From assembly GCA_030686995.1 (NCBI GenBank), contig CM060697.1, positions 109,004,706 to 109,068,705 on the forward strand: a stretch of 64,000 bases of DNA. The letters are read 5' to 3'. A program made the translations under genes and the position numbers. Positions 11,981-24,217 of this stretch are shown here, in pieces. The notes below the pieces were generated by a model. That model did no database searches and was not told the origin of the DNA. It saw only the letters and a program-made list of their open reading frames with translations. The DNA is from Artemisia argyi (Eukaryota; Streptophyta; Magnoliopsida; Asterales; Asteraceae). The number at the start of each line of letters is the position of its first letter. Position 1 is the first letter of the stretch.

Positions 11981-12890
11981 GCATTCTGCCCTTTGGTACA
12001 TACATTTTTTACTTTTAATTTAGAAGTCCCTCCATGCATATGGTTCAGTCTAGTCCAGGTCCGTCTGTCTTGTCAGGTCGTCAGCATGGGAGTTTCGGAA
12101 GCTTTGTCCTTCTGTCTCCACGGGTAAAAGTGGTATTATGGTTTAGGTTGGGTGGGGTCGTGGTAGATGTAGTTTTGTCTGTGCCTTATAATCAAGATTC
12201 ATCAGTTCAAACCTCCAAAGGACCCCATTTCATTCTGCAGGTGCCACACTTGCTTTGGTCGTCAAAATTTTTGAGTCTTTGCATCAAAGTAAACTGTCTT
12301 GTTTGTGTGAGCTGGGACTCAAGTTTTCCTTTTGTTCTGCTATATACTCAAGTCGGGTCAGGGCTTGCATACACTTAGTTTTTTAGGAAACCGTTACAGT
12401 ATGCATCATTCATTTTTTCCTTTTTACACATCATTCATTTCCTTTTTTTAAAAAAAAATATTTTTCAAACTATGCCATTTGGAGGGAGCAATTTTGAGTC
12501 ATGCATCAGTCCGTGTCATCAGTGTCTTGTTTACCGAAGTCGGAATGCATCTACTTCCTCTTTCATATATCCATGCCAAAGAAAAGTTCGGAGACATCAT
12601 ATACAAGTGTTTTGTAAGTCAAAAGGCGTTGATTTGCTGGTCAAAGATGAAGTAAATATAGGGTTTTTATCGCTGTCATGTCTTGGAATGTAGAAATCCT
12701 ATTTTGTTGAGAATGTTTATGTTGTGCAACAAGTTGTCAATGATGACAGTTAAATGGGATTTGAAGGATGGAGAGGCATTGCATTTTGTAAAACTTGCCT
12801 CGGCTATTATTTTTTTGGCTGTAAACTGAAACTTCACCATCCAGTGAATGCAAGCGTTTTATTGTGTAATGATTTCTTTTTTGATTTTAC
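11981..12890 (+). other. 3'UTR and downstream region of importin copy 1
   Basis: No coding gene. The sequence is recognisably homologous to 20327-21130 behind copy 2: shared words include TCCATGCATAT, GGTCCGTCTGTC, TTTTGAGTCATGCATCAGT and TTTTTTGGCTNTAAACTGAA, in the same order. The shared block ends near a GAATGCAAGNGTT...TTGTGTAA motif at 12846-12870, which may mark the 3' end region. Confidence 0.6.
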
Positions 12891-13136
12891 TGTACGTTTG
12901 TATTTCTTGCATCACAATTAGTTGGATTTTGTTCATGCGTGGCTATGAGATACCAGTGCACAGATGCTTTTTTTTTTTTTGGGTGGCGGTGGTAAAATTA
13001 CCCCCTGGTAAATAGCAGCCTTTTATGTTAGTAATAGCTTAAGTTTGGTCAATTTTTTGGCAACTTTTTTCTACACAGTGAAGAGTTATGGGTTTTGCTC
13101 ATTTGACGTGAATTGATCAATACTTATGTTCGACAT

Positions 13137-13174
<38 letters not shown>

Positions 13175-15300
13175 TTATTTATTTATTTATTTTCTACATT
13201 GAATGTGACTACCATCACTTAGTACACAATTTCACTAAAACTTTACATTCCACATACCTAATTCATGAGTGATGGGTAGTTATGTAAGGAGTAACATAAT
13301 AAAACCAACTACAGTTAAATTTTCTCAGAATTACCTTTTGATGGTAGCTACTCTCTGAGTTGTAGAAAACTGTGTAGGGAAATAGTAGCAGGTTTATGTG
13401 GTTTTAAAATGGCGAGTTATAAAATTACCAAGTTTGAAGCAAACATTACCGTAACACCAATTTTGATGATTTTTAGCAATAGCTCAGACTTCTAAAGCAT
13501 AAACACAGAGTTGATAGAGTGTATGTTTGCTATGCAATTTGATGTTTGTTAATAGATACACATTTTTTGTTGTTTTGTAAACTTTTGTGCTAGAACATGA
13601 TTATCACAAAAATACGAGTCACAAGTCACTAGATTAAATTTATAACAAACAAACGAATACTGACCTGCTAGATTAAATTAAGTAGAAATGAGACGATATG
13701 TAATAAGGTTGGAGAGTTAAGGATTAAAAGATGCAAATGGTTCACAAATAATAATGTTTATTGTTTTGTTTTTCTTGAAATCACTACATGAATAAGCATT
13801 TAGCATTAACATTTATCTTTTGAATAGTGATTGACATGCTTAATTTCATGCCTAACAATTAGATTACGCCAATTGAAATAATCAAGGCTATCATGAGGAA
13901 AGAGAAACATCATGCTCCACTTGTCATATGTTGAGTGAATTCGGCATAAAATTAGTCATGCCATTTAAGCATGCCAATCATTTTCCTTATTTTGTATATC
14001 ATATTACACTTTATATTCATTAAAACAGTTACGCTAAACACTTTTATTATACATAAAACTATTGTTAACAATTAGTGTTTTCCATTACTAAAAACAACCG
14101 CTACTTATTTTGCCAAACATACCAAAACTTTCACAAATACACGCGTTTTTTGATAAAACAATATTTTCATACTAAATTAATTACGAAAACAATTGTACAA
14201 AATTTATTTATCTCTTATGTTGAACTTTTAAGCGTGGTTGTTTTGTGAGTTTGGGTTAGATTTTAGGGTTTAAACACAAAAAAGATTGTTTTGTTGAAGT
14301 TTAAAGATATAAAGGAGTGATTACAAAAGATATGACGGTTTTTTGAAACTAGGGGAAATTGACTTCCTTTGTGTGTGTGGCTCTATCTTCTTTTCTTTTT
14401 CAATATCATAAGATTATAAATCTTAACTTGAATATATCTACTTTTGTTTTAAAGTAAGTTTTATTAATTGGATATCATAAAATTATAGTTTCTATCATAC
14501 TTATATCGAATTTTTAGAGTTAGTAATTCTGTTGATTAAATACTGGTCAAGTTGCTAATTATTAGTATGAGATTGGTTTTGCTGAAATAAAGATAAGTAG
14601 ACAACAACAACATACCCAATCTCGTCGAGTTAGGTATGAGAGAAGTAGAATGTAGACAAATCCAACCTTTATCTAAGATAAATTTGAAAATAGTGAGACT
14701 ACTTCTAAGATGACCTTTAACAGGTGAAAATGCTCTTTAATATGTGTATGTGTGAAAGTGTGTAATAATAAAGATAAAAAATCTAAAAAATATAAGACGA
14801 AAAACAAACATACAAAGCTAATAGGCAAAATACCAATCTGACCCAAGACCCATATAACCCAAGACCTTGATCTCAAATACTTAGCCCACCAAACACGAAG
14901 GGACACCCTCTACAAAATTATTGAGACATTCTAATTCACATGGGTGAGAAAATTTAAAGGTAACTATGAAGATAGAAATGTTCAAACATAATAAATTATA
15001 CTGTCTCAATAATTTTATAAAGTGTGCAAATCACCTCCTAATCACACGAAGCCTATTACAACTAGTGACCTAACCCGAACCAACATGCTCATATTATAGT
15101 TCCAACCCTTTATCAACAAAAAAAATTAAAATCCAATTCTAACCCGGTCAACAAACCCAAAACTTATTTAGCTTTAGTATAAAGCAAGAAATATTTACTC
15201 CTTGTACTTATCACTTGACGTGTATTAATAGGGCCCCAAAAGGCCAAAAGCAATAATAAAAAAGTACACCCCTAAATAATAATTAGAGACAGATACGCAA
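12891..15300. other. Intergenic region between the importin copies
   Basis: AT-rich, no gene recognised. It contains T-runs (12968-12980, 13139-13168), scattered CATGC-rich text at 13830-13980, the LINE end at 14597-14662, and a small inverted repeat (AAAATTATTGAGACA at 14916 against TGTCTCAATAATTTT at 15001). The open frames here are short and unconvincing. Confidence 0.5.
14597..14662 (-). mobile_element. RTE-type LINE 3' end fragment
   Basis: On the minus strand the text runs ...CGACGAGATTGGGTATG followed by TTGTTGTTGTC, the (TTG)n tail and GGGTATGTTGTTG word typical of plant RTE LINE 3' ends. Only the extreme tail remains, so this is a short dead fragment. Confidence 0.55.
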
Positions 15301-15309
15301 TCGGAATAC

Positions 15310-15409
15310 AGTTTCTCTCAGTCAGTCTTGTGTCTCTCTGTCTTTTTAGGGTTTCTTTCTTTCTTTCAAATAACCGCCGTTTTTAATTCATCATTAATTA
15401 ATCACTTCG
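15310..15409 (+). other. Importin beta-1 copy 2, 5'UTR exon (leader)
   Basis: It parallels the first copy: a tctctcagtcagtc / gtgtctctctg pyrimidine-rich start, TAGGGTTT (telo-box complement) and CAAATAACCGCCG, ending at a GT donor after CACTTCG. GGGCCCC/GGCC words lie just upstream at about 15231. The transcription start is inferred. Confidence 0.6.
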
Positions 15410-17343
15410 GTAATCATACTTACTTTATAATCTCCAATTTTAATTTCTGTTACAGTTACTTTTTTATTAAGTTACTGATAGTTTGTTAGTATTATTAGTT
15501 GCGATCTTGTTTGTATTAATTCACCGTTATTATATATTTGTTGTTATTGTTATGATTAACTGTATATATTTAGATCCGTGATTTGTGCTAGTTTTGTTAA
15601 TTTAATTTTTTTTTGTTTTTTGAAAATTTTCTATTATGTTAAATGATTTTAAATTCGATTGGCTTTAGCTTAGTTAGTCGCCGCGTGACCGTTTCCCACG
15701 CCACCGCGAATTATGTGTACATATTGAGGTTTGAAAAATACGCCTCTAACCACCTGAGGCGTTGCGATTACGAAAGGAACTTCAGGAAACAGTTTGGATT
15801 TGTTTATTCTGTAAAATAAATTAAAAAATGTAAGGAATTGGAAACACAAGCAGATAAAAAAGACTGCGAGACAACTCATTTGCATGTATTTTGAAATAAG
15901 CAGCTCTTAACCTGCTTTTTGAAAACTGCTTATTTTGCCTCAAAACAATCAGATAAGCAGAAGCATATTGGATCACCCAATCACTTCAAACTGCATTTCT
16001 ACGTATGTTTAAGCAGATAAGCAGAAAAAATGAGCAAAATCCCAAAACACCTTCTAAGCTGGATTTTTTTGTTATGCATAATTTGGATATGTTCTTAAAC
16101 AGTTTACAGTAGTTTTTTTTTTTTTTTTTTTTTTTTTGAAAACAGGTGTTAGTTATTAGATATGGTTGTAGTCAGTGGCGGAGATAGGAGGGGGGTCGGG
16201 GGCAGGGTGGGCACGTGGCTCTCCCTAGCCAAAAAAAAAATTATAGTGTAAATTTTCTAAAATATCTAGCTATTTTTGCAATTTGCCCCCTAACGAACCA
16301 ATTTGTAGTGTAGTTTCTAAAAACTTTCAAAGTTTGCCCCCTCGACCATAACTTTCTGGCTCCCCCTGGTTGTAGTTGTGACATCTTTTTGTGGATGTCA
16401 ATCTTGCTTAGTAAAGTAGGTGTTTGCTGCTATGTCGATGAACTCTTCTATAAGATTTATGTTTTTCTAGAACATGATACCCATGCTTACTTGGTTCTAG
16501 ACGCATATACACAGCATCTCTCGGATAGATAAATACTTTATTGGTGTCCAACCTTAACTGGTTAAACACTGTTTCCTCTGCGATGTATGATCTGTGATTT
16601 ATGTTGTTGATTTTTCTGTAAAGTCGATTTGATTTTGAAATTCTAATTTTTTTAGGTTTTCCAGTTTTGTGTTTAAAGTTTTTGTGGAATGGCCTCTAGA
16701 CTGTGTGTACGTATTAGGCATGGTTGATTGGCTGTAGTTCTGGTTTGTTCAGGTTCTTTTTTTAAGTTTGCATTAATCTGAATATAAGTTCTTGTTCCAC
16801 TATTGAAATCTGGCCTTTTAAGCAATATAATTCAGAGCTTGAAGTTTTTCTGCATTTTTTGTTTGTTTATGTTCGTGTGTTTTCAGTTTTGCTTTTGTAA
16901 CATTTGGGTGTTTCCGGTTTTGTTTTGGTGATGTTTTTTCCGAAAGTTGGACTGATTTGAATCTTTTATCTTAAATCATCAGTTGTTGGTTTTGTGATGA
17001 AACACTTTTATGAATCAGGGCCTTACATATTAAGTATGTTTGTGATTGTGTTGTCTTTTTAGTAGGTGTCTGGTGCTAGGATGATGAACTCATTTGTTAA
17101 ATTGATGTATTTTTGGAACCTGAAACACATACATGATTTGGTTTCCCGACACACATACAACATATCTTGATTTAATATTTACTTCATTGGTGTCAAAGTT
17201 AGAATCTTAAGAGTCCTTATTTTTGTATTCTGTAAATTGTCAGTTTTTGTCTTTGAATGTTTCTCCTTGAGTTGAACTTTCTTTTGGTATGCGTACTTGT
17301 GTTATCATTGTGTAACATATCTGTTTATTTTGTGATGAAACAG
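15410..17343 (+). other. Leader intron of importin copy 2
   Basis: GT at 15410 to AG at 17342-17343, about 1.93 kb. Early text (ATTTAGATCCGTGATTTGT near 15571) matches the first copy's intron (5720), showing common origin; most of the rest has diverged. A poly-T run (16111-16137) and a hAT-type MITE (16173-16368) are inserted. Confidence 0.55.
16173..16368. mobile_element. hAT-type MITE (CAGtGGCGGA family), 196 bp
   Basis: Left end CAGTGGCGGAGA; right end, complemented, CAGGGGGAGCCAG. A perfect 8-bp target duplication GTTGTAGT flanks it at 16165-16172 and 16369-16376. Eight-base duplications and CAG-starting ends are hAT hallmarks. It has no ORF. It lies in the leader intron of importin copy 2. 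Confidence 0.88.
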
Positions 17344-17373
17344 CTCTTTTGAAAGAGTGCTTGCCTAGAAAAT

Positions 17374-19790
17374 ATGGCAAATGAGGTTACACAGGTTTTG
17401 TTGAATGCACAATCTGTTGATGGATCTGTTCGGAAGCAAGCAGAAGAAAGTTTAAAGCAGTTTCAGGAGCAAAACCTAGCTGGCTTTTTGTTAGCTCTCT
17501 CCGGAGAACTTGCTAGTGAGGAGAAGCCTGTTGACAGTCGTAAATTGGCTGGTTTAATTCTTAAGAACGCATTGGATGCAAAAGAACAACATAGAAAGTT
17601 TGAACTTGTTCAAAGATGGTTATCACTAGACGTGGGTGTTAAGACGCAGATAAAGGCATGTTTGTTGCAGACACTCACTTCTCCTGTCTATGAAGCCCGA
17701 TCAACTACATCACAAGTCATTGCTAAAGTTGCTGGTATAGAGCTCCCACAGAAGCAATGGCCCGAGCTAATTGGTTCACTGCTATCAAGTATTCATCAGG
17801 TTCCAGTTCATGTCAAACAAGCCACTTTAGAAACTCTCGGGTATTTGTGTGAAGAAGTTTCTCCGGACGTTGTAGAACAAGATCAGGTTAATAAAATACT
17901 TACAGCTGTTGTTCAAGGCATGAATCCATCTGAGGGTAGTAATGACGTCAAGCTTGCTGCTACTCGGGCATTGTATAACGCTCTTAGTTTCGCTCAAGCA
18001 AATTTCTCGAACGACATGGAGCGAGACTACATTATGAAAGTTGTTTGTGAATCGACTTTGTCACCAGAAGTGAAAATTAGGCAAGCAGCATTTGAGTGTT
18101 TGGTGTCTATTTCGTCAAGTTATTATGAGAAGATAGCTCCATACATGCAGGATATCTTTAACATTACCGCCAAGGCAGTGAAAGAAGATGAGGAGCCTGT
18201 TGCTCTACAAGCGATAGAATTCTGGAGCTCTATTTGTGACGAGGAAATAGATATTTTGGAAGACTACGGAGGTGACTTTACTGGTGATTCTGAAATTCCT
18301 TGCTTTTATTTTATCAAGCAAGCTTTGCCTGCACTTGTGCCAATGCTGTTAGAGACTCTGTTGAAGCAAGAGGAAGATCAAGATCAAGATGAAGGTGCTT
18401 GGAATCTTGCAATGGCTGGGGGTACATGTCTCGGTTTGGTTGCAAGAACGGTTGGAGATGATATTGTTCCTCTCGTGATGCCATTTATTGAAGAGAATAT
18501 ATCAAAACCTGATTGGAGGCAAAGAGAAGGGGCTACATATGCATTTGGTTCAATCTTGGAGGGTCCATCGCCTAATAAGTTAGTTCCACTGGTTAATGTT
18601 GCTCTCAGTTTCATGCTAACAGCCTTAACAACTGACCCTAACAGCCATGTTAAAGACACCACAGCTTGGACCCTTGGAAGAATATTTGAGTTTCTTCATG
18701 GTTCCACCATGGAGACAGCCGTCGTTACCCCAACTAACTGCCAACAGATCATTACGGTTCTTCTGCAAAGCATGAAAGATGCTCCAAATGTTGCTGAAAA
18801 AGCATGTGGGGCTCTCTATTTTCTTGCCCAAGGTTATGAGGATATTGGTCAGTCATCTCCTTTGACTCCCTATTTCCAAGAAATCGTGCAGTCTTTGCTG
18901 ACAGTTACTCACAGAGAAGATGCTGGAGAGTCTCGATTGAGGACCGCTGCGTATGAGACCTTAAATGAAGTTGTCAGGTGTTCCACAGATGAAACTGCTG
19001 CCATGGTTTTGCAGCTTGTTCCTGTCATCATGTTGGAACTTCACAAGACTCTTGAAGACCAAAAGCTTTCTTCTGATGAGCGACAGAAGCAGAATGAGTT
19101 GCAAGGACTTCTATGTGGCTGCTTACAGGTTATCATTCAGAAGCTAGGATCATCAGATCAAACTAAGTATGCCTTTATGCAGTATGCGGATCAAATCATG
19201 GGTCTTTTCCTTAGGGTTTTTGCTTGTCGAAGTGCAACTGTTCATGAGGAGGCAATGCTCGCTATTGGAGCCCTTGCATATTCAACGGGTTCTGACTTTG
19301 TAAAGTATATGCCCGAGTTTTACAAGTATCTTGAAATGGGTCTTCAGAATTTTGAAGAGTACCAAGTGTGTGCTGTGACTGTAGGTGTGGTGGGTGATAT
19401 TTGCAGGGCCTTGGAAGACAAGGTGTTGCCATGGTGTGATGGGATCATGACCCAGCTTCTTAAAGACCTGTCAAGCAACCAGTTGCACCGTTCAGTGAAA
19501 CCACCAATTTTTTCATGCTTTGGTGATATTGCGCTGGCAATTGGAGAGAATTTCGAGAAATACTTGATGTATGCTATGCCGATGCTCCAGAGTGCAGCAG
19601 AATTATCCTCTCATACATCAGGGGCTGATGATGAAATGATAGACTACACAAATCTTCTGAGAAATGGTATACTGGAGGCATATTCAGGGATTTTCCAGGG
19701 TTTTAAGAGCTCCCCTAAGACTCAGCTGTTAATTCCGTATGCCCCACACATTATCCAGTTCCTTGATCTCATTTATATGGAGAAAGACAT
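17374..19790 (+). CDS. KPNB1: Importin subunit beta-1 (copy 2), coding exon 1
   Basis: Same product and architecture as the gene at 8973: N-terminal importin-beta domain, HEAT repeats and acidic loop near residues 331-342. With exon 2 it gives 871 aa. I count 20 amino-acid differences from copy 1 over the full length, only one of them in the first 300 residues. Examples are T/S in VDG(T/S)VRK, I/L before AMAGG, Q/S in ENI(Q/S)KPDW and L/S in STG(L/S)DF. The reading frame, donor (GTAAGT) and intron phase are all intact, so both copies are likely expressed nuclear-import receptors. Direct orientation and 8.4-kb spacing indicate tandem duplication. Confidence 0.96.
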
Positions 19791-20127
19791 GTAAGTACTC
19801 GCCTTCACTTTTTATACCTCATCTATGATTTTTACTTATTTATAAATGCTAAAATGAGTTTTTATCGATATAAACATTTTTGTCTACAATACTAACTTGT
19901 TATACCATTGTTCTAGTGTCATATTTAACAATGTAGTTATTTGAATACAACGATTAGGTTTTATGCATTAAAAGTACATTCGGGTGACATTTGACTTTTT
20001 TTCTACTTTGACCTGTTAAGAGTAAAACATTACCCACAGATCCAGTAGTGAGTGAGTGTATGAAATTTCCACTGTAGATTATTTGGTTTCTAACTTGATT
20101 TCTGCGTTTATACTTGATTACTTTCAG

Positions 20128-20326
20128 GGACGATGTGGTGATGAAAACTGCCATTGGTGTCCTTGGAGATCTAGCTGATACTCTTGGAAGTCATGCCGGT
20201 TCATTGATTCAGCAATCGCTTTCAAGCAAAGACTTTTTGAACGAATGTTTGTCCTCAGATGATCATTTGATTAAGGAATCTGCCGAGTGGGCGAAGTTGG
20301 CTATCAGCCGTGCTATATCTGTTTGA
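20128..20326 (+). CDS. KPNB1: Importin subunit beta-1 (copy 2), coding exon 2
   Basis: Acceptor ctttcag|GGACGATG, intron 19791-20127. It completes the split Met codon, reads DDVVMKTAIGVLGDLADTLGS and ends ISRAISV with TGA at 20324-20326. Two residues differ from the copy 1 exon (N/H before AGSL and T/S before RAISV). Confidence 0.94.
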
Positions 20327-21130
20327 GCCTCCTTTTGGTACATACTTTTAATTTACAAGTCCCTGCATGCATATCGGTCAGTCGAGTCTGGGTCCGTCTG
20401 TCGTGTCGGGTTGTCAACATGGGGATTTCAGGAGCTCTGCTCCTGTATCGGGGGAAAGTGGCGTTGTGGTTTTGACTGGTCAGGGTTGTGAGGGAGAGGT
20501 AGCAAGCAATTTGATCAGGTTGTCACAATGGCTTTGGTTGTCAACATTCATCGGTCATTTTGAGTATTTGCGTCAGTCCAAGTAAATTGTCTTGATTGTG
20601 ACAGCTGGGACACTAGTATTTCTTCTGTTGCTATATTCAAGTCAGGTCTGGGCTTGCATACATTTTACTTTTCTAGGTGAGGTTACAGGTCATTCATATT
20701 ATTTTTTTTCTTTTTCTCTTCATTCATTTCTATTTCTTTATTTCAAATTCTCTCATTTGGAGGAGCAATTTTGAGTCATGCATCAGTTTGGGTCATCCAT
20801 GTCTTGTTTACCAAAGTCGGATTGCATCTTTTTCTTCTTTCATATATGCCAAAGGAGCCTTCATTGTTTCACATTTTATTCAAGTGTTTTTCAAGTCTAA
20901 AGGCGTTGATTTGAAGTAAATATATCAAGTCTTATCATGTTTTGGAATGTAGAATTTTATTTTGATGAGAATGGTATGTGTCACAACTTGTGAATGATGA
21001 TGAATGTGATTTGAAGGATCGAGAGGCATTATAATTTGTAAACTCGCCTCAGTTAATATTTTTTTGGCTATAAACTGAACATTTACAATCTTGTGAATGC
21101 AAGTGTTATGTTGTGTAACTTGTTTTATTC
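20327..21130 (+). other. 3'UTR and downstream region of importin copy 2
   Basis: Homologous to 11981-12870 as described there; the homology fades after about 21125. Several short open frames here are chance. Confidence 0.6.
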
Positions 21131-23180
21131 TTGATTTTACGTAATTGTTTGGATTTTTTTTAATTGCATTACCGTAAGCAATTGGTATGTGCGTGCAGCG
21201 TTTCTATGCTCATCATTGAATTAATTTTACACACGATTATCTGAATAAAAAATGGTTCCTGAATCTTTAATCTTGTTGATGGCAATAAATTGTTCTGATT
21301 GAAATAAACATTTAAATGAACTGAAAATTGTAGTCATCTGCATTATATTTGTTTGATGGTGCTTTTGTCATCTGTCAAGTCTTTAAGACCATCTGTAATA
21401 GATGGTTGTTTTGCTCGGTCACCCAACAGAGAGGACGCATCCTCCCCATTACACCCCATTATAGAAGAAAAGGAGAGGAAGACTTGGTTGTCTGCACGAT
21501 TGAGTCGTGTGAGTTGTGTGTGTTTTTATTAAATTGTTTTTATGAGGTATATTTGTGTTTAAGTGGATTACAGTTGACGCTCATGTGACGTACTATTTGT
21601 TGTCTTTTAGTGACTTGATGGTGGATACTTATTTTGTCTTGCACTAATTACTCTCACCAACCAAATACTTATGTTACCTGTACACGAGAAATTCTCTTTT
21701 TTGATGGGTTAAGATATGAAGTGACACTTTGTTTTGTGATAAATTAATCTTTGACCTTGATAGAGGTCTTTGAACAGTGATTTATACGCACTACATAAAT
21801 TATACGGATTAATTATGGTACTCAACATTTTGCATGAAGTAGTTTTAGAAAAAAATATGCAAAAGCAACTGTTGTCACTTATTTATTTATTTATTATTTA
21901 TTATTTTTTCATGAATTAGTTTGAGGTCTAGAAAAGAGGGTATTTGTAGGAAATTGTAGAAGGAAGGTTTATGTGGTTCCTAGAAGGGATAGTATCTATG
22001 TTTGTCACACAAGATTGTTGAGAGATTATGCTTATTTTTTCGAAAAATAAACTACTTAAAAAATAATATTTGTTTGGCAGACATAACTTATAAGAGATTA
22101 TAAAAAAAATAATTTTCCATAATCTCTTAAAACCAAAGGTTACTTTATGTAGCTTATAAAAATAATCTCTTTTTATAATCTCCAAGACCAGCACCATCTC
22201 AAGCACCATCTCCAGTTCCAGCAACAGTTACTTTTGCCAAACATACCCATAGTGTATTGGTTTTATGACTTTTGGTTTTGTAACGATAACTTGTCTTTGA
22301 GCATAAAAGCAGAGCTCACTCTATGTTTGCTTTGCAATTGCATGCTATCATAGAGGAATAGATTCTGACTACTCTACACTTTCTGACAATTTTGTAATTG
22401 ATGATGAAAACGGGTCTAGGCTTTGAGGACTTTCCCAGACCGACTTGAGCACACAGATAAGGAATTCGTTCTTTAAAGACCGGTTCATAACCCTACTAGG
22501 GTCAAATATCTACCATTGTTCCCTATTTTGTTTTGCTTTACAAGCGTGTTTAACACCGCCACCGATTTAGGTTTAATGCTTGATTCAAGACCTAATCTGA
22601 GCCTACTTAAGACTAAGCCTTATGCTATCTAGGAGCGATTTTGTTATGGGTTTTTTCATTTATTACGGTAAAAGTATTTTCAGCCTCCTATTGGTTCCTA
22701 ATCTTGAGATAATCATGATGTGGCAACCTTTTTAAAAAATGAGAAAGACTTACCTGGTTTGTGTTTGCGTGCCGGTACACTCAAATCTTGTGAGTTAGTC
22801 GGCTAACGGAAACTATGATTACAAGAAAAAAAGTGTAATATTTCTTTAATAAATATATAATTTAACCTTAAATTCAAGACGATCATAATACTAACCAACG
22901 TTAACTTATAAAATAAAACTATTAGTTCAAAATGTATAAATTTCCAACAAACTAATTATTTTTGAAGTATAAATTATAAAAAAGGGTAGGGTCAAGTATT
23001 TAGTCTTCTAAGGAGCAACAGTAACCTTTTGAATATTGCTGGATCTACACTTCTTCTTCAGGACCTTTAATTTCTTGTATATTTCATGGATAGTCAAGAA
23101 CGAAGGCTCGAGTACAAGATGGCTCAATGCTAGACTTTGGCTCTAAAGTTATATCTAAGTATGTGTCACTGTTTCTTAAA
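21131..23180. other. Intergenic, MITE-like debris
   Basis: No gene recognised. Positions 22060-22240 contain inverted words (TTTGTTTGGCAGACATAA near 22066, GCCAAACATACCC near 22234; AGAGATTATAAAAA against TTTTTATAATCTC), suggesting a small hAT-like MITE, but I could not find a clean target duplication. Confidence 0.4.
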
Positions 23181-23189
23181 TATATGCCG

Positions 23190-23897
23190 GAGTTGATGAT
23201 GTTTATCGAAGTGCTAGTAGTAGATGGTGTGAGAAGGAGGGGTAGACCCAAACTCAAGTGGGATGATAGAATTAAGCTCAACATGAAGGAGCTTCTCTTG
23301 TCCGAGGACATGACCTCAGATAGGAAGGTGTGGAGAGATAGAATTAGGATCTGCGAGTAGCCCTGGCTAGGTGTTTCGTGGGTTTACACTTTTTACCTTT
23401 TTAGGCGTCTCTTTGTTGCCTTACCCCTTGCGTTTTGGTTTTTGGTGCCCTGTTTTTGCTTTGCCTTAGCTTTAGGCCCTGTGCGTTGCCCTGCTTTGCT
23501 CTGTGTTGCCCCTTAGGTTTGCGTACTTCTCTAGGTGCTTTGTTTCTTCGTTGTGTTTGCGTTTTTGCTTTTGTGCTTTTTTGCTTGTGCTTTTGCTCGT
23601 GTCCCCTTGCCTCTTTGCCTTTCTTCGGGCCCATTATCTTGTTTTTGCTCTGTTTGTGTGCTTGCTTGTTTTGCCTATTGTTCTCTCACTCTTTTGCTCT
23701 CCTTTCTTTGCTTTATTTGCTATCTCACCCGAAAATCTGCACTTGCCGGAGGTCTCATTGGAAGCAATCTCTCTACTCCCGGGTTTATCCTGGGGTAGGG
23801 GTAGGATCTGTCTCCATTTTACCTCCTCTTTACCCTTTACCTCCTCCTTACCCTGCCCCGGCAAGATTGGGTTTGTTTTTGTTGTTGTTTTCGTTAA
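23190..23897 (+). mobile_element. RTE-type LINE, 5'-truncated (reverse transcriptase C-terminus and 3'UTR)
   Basis: The open frame ends VVDGVRRRGRPKLKWDDR, then KELLLSEDMTSDR and WRDRIRICE-stop (23358-23360), the usual extreme C-terminus of plant LINE reverse transcriptases. Downstream, 23755-23897 has the RTE 3'UTR signature: an AGCAATCTCTCTACTCCCGG word, GGGGTAGGGGTAGG, and a GGCAAGATTGGGTTTG word ending in TTG repeats. Endonuclease and the RT core are missing, as expected for 5'-truncated LINE copies. Several overlapping Cys/Leu/Phe-rich open frames across 23400-23900 are artefacts of T/C-rich 3'UTR text. Confidence 0.75.
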
Positions 23898-24217
23898 GCC
23901 AATTTTAGTTCTCTAAACATGCACTTGCCAAATTTTGTATTTTATACCACAAAGAAGGCCTAATACCTTTTGCGTGGAAGATGAAGGGCACATGCATCGG
24001 GTGCAATGATCGCTAATCAGGGAGTCCCTCACAAACACAAGTTTTTTGTTGCCGATTTCTGAGATAAGAGGCTTTCATTTTATCACATATTGTGCGTATT
24101 TCATGCTCATTTGTTTTAAAATCCTCCTTTGTCACCAAAGCTTAATTGAGAGACTACATAATTTGTTATAAAAGCATTAAAGGACAATTTCTTCACTTTA
24201 TAATTCGAAAGATACTT

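Noticed and set aside
23435..23916. Three overlapping long open frames rich in Cys, Leu and Phe
   Set aside because: They arise from T/C-rich 3'UTR sequence of a LINE tail. All frames are open by composition and none has a recognisable domain.
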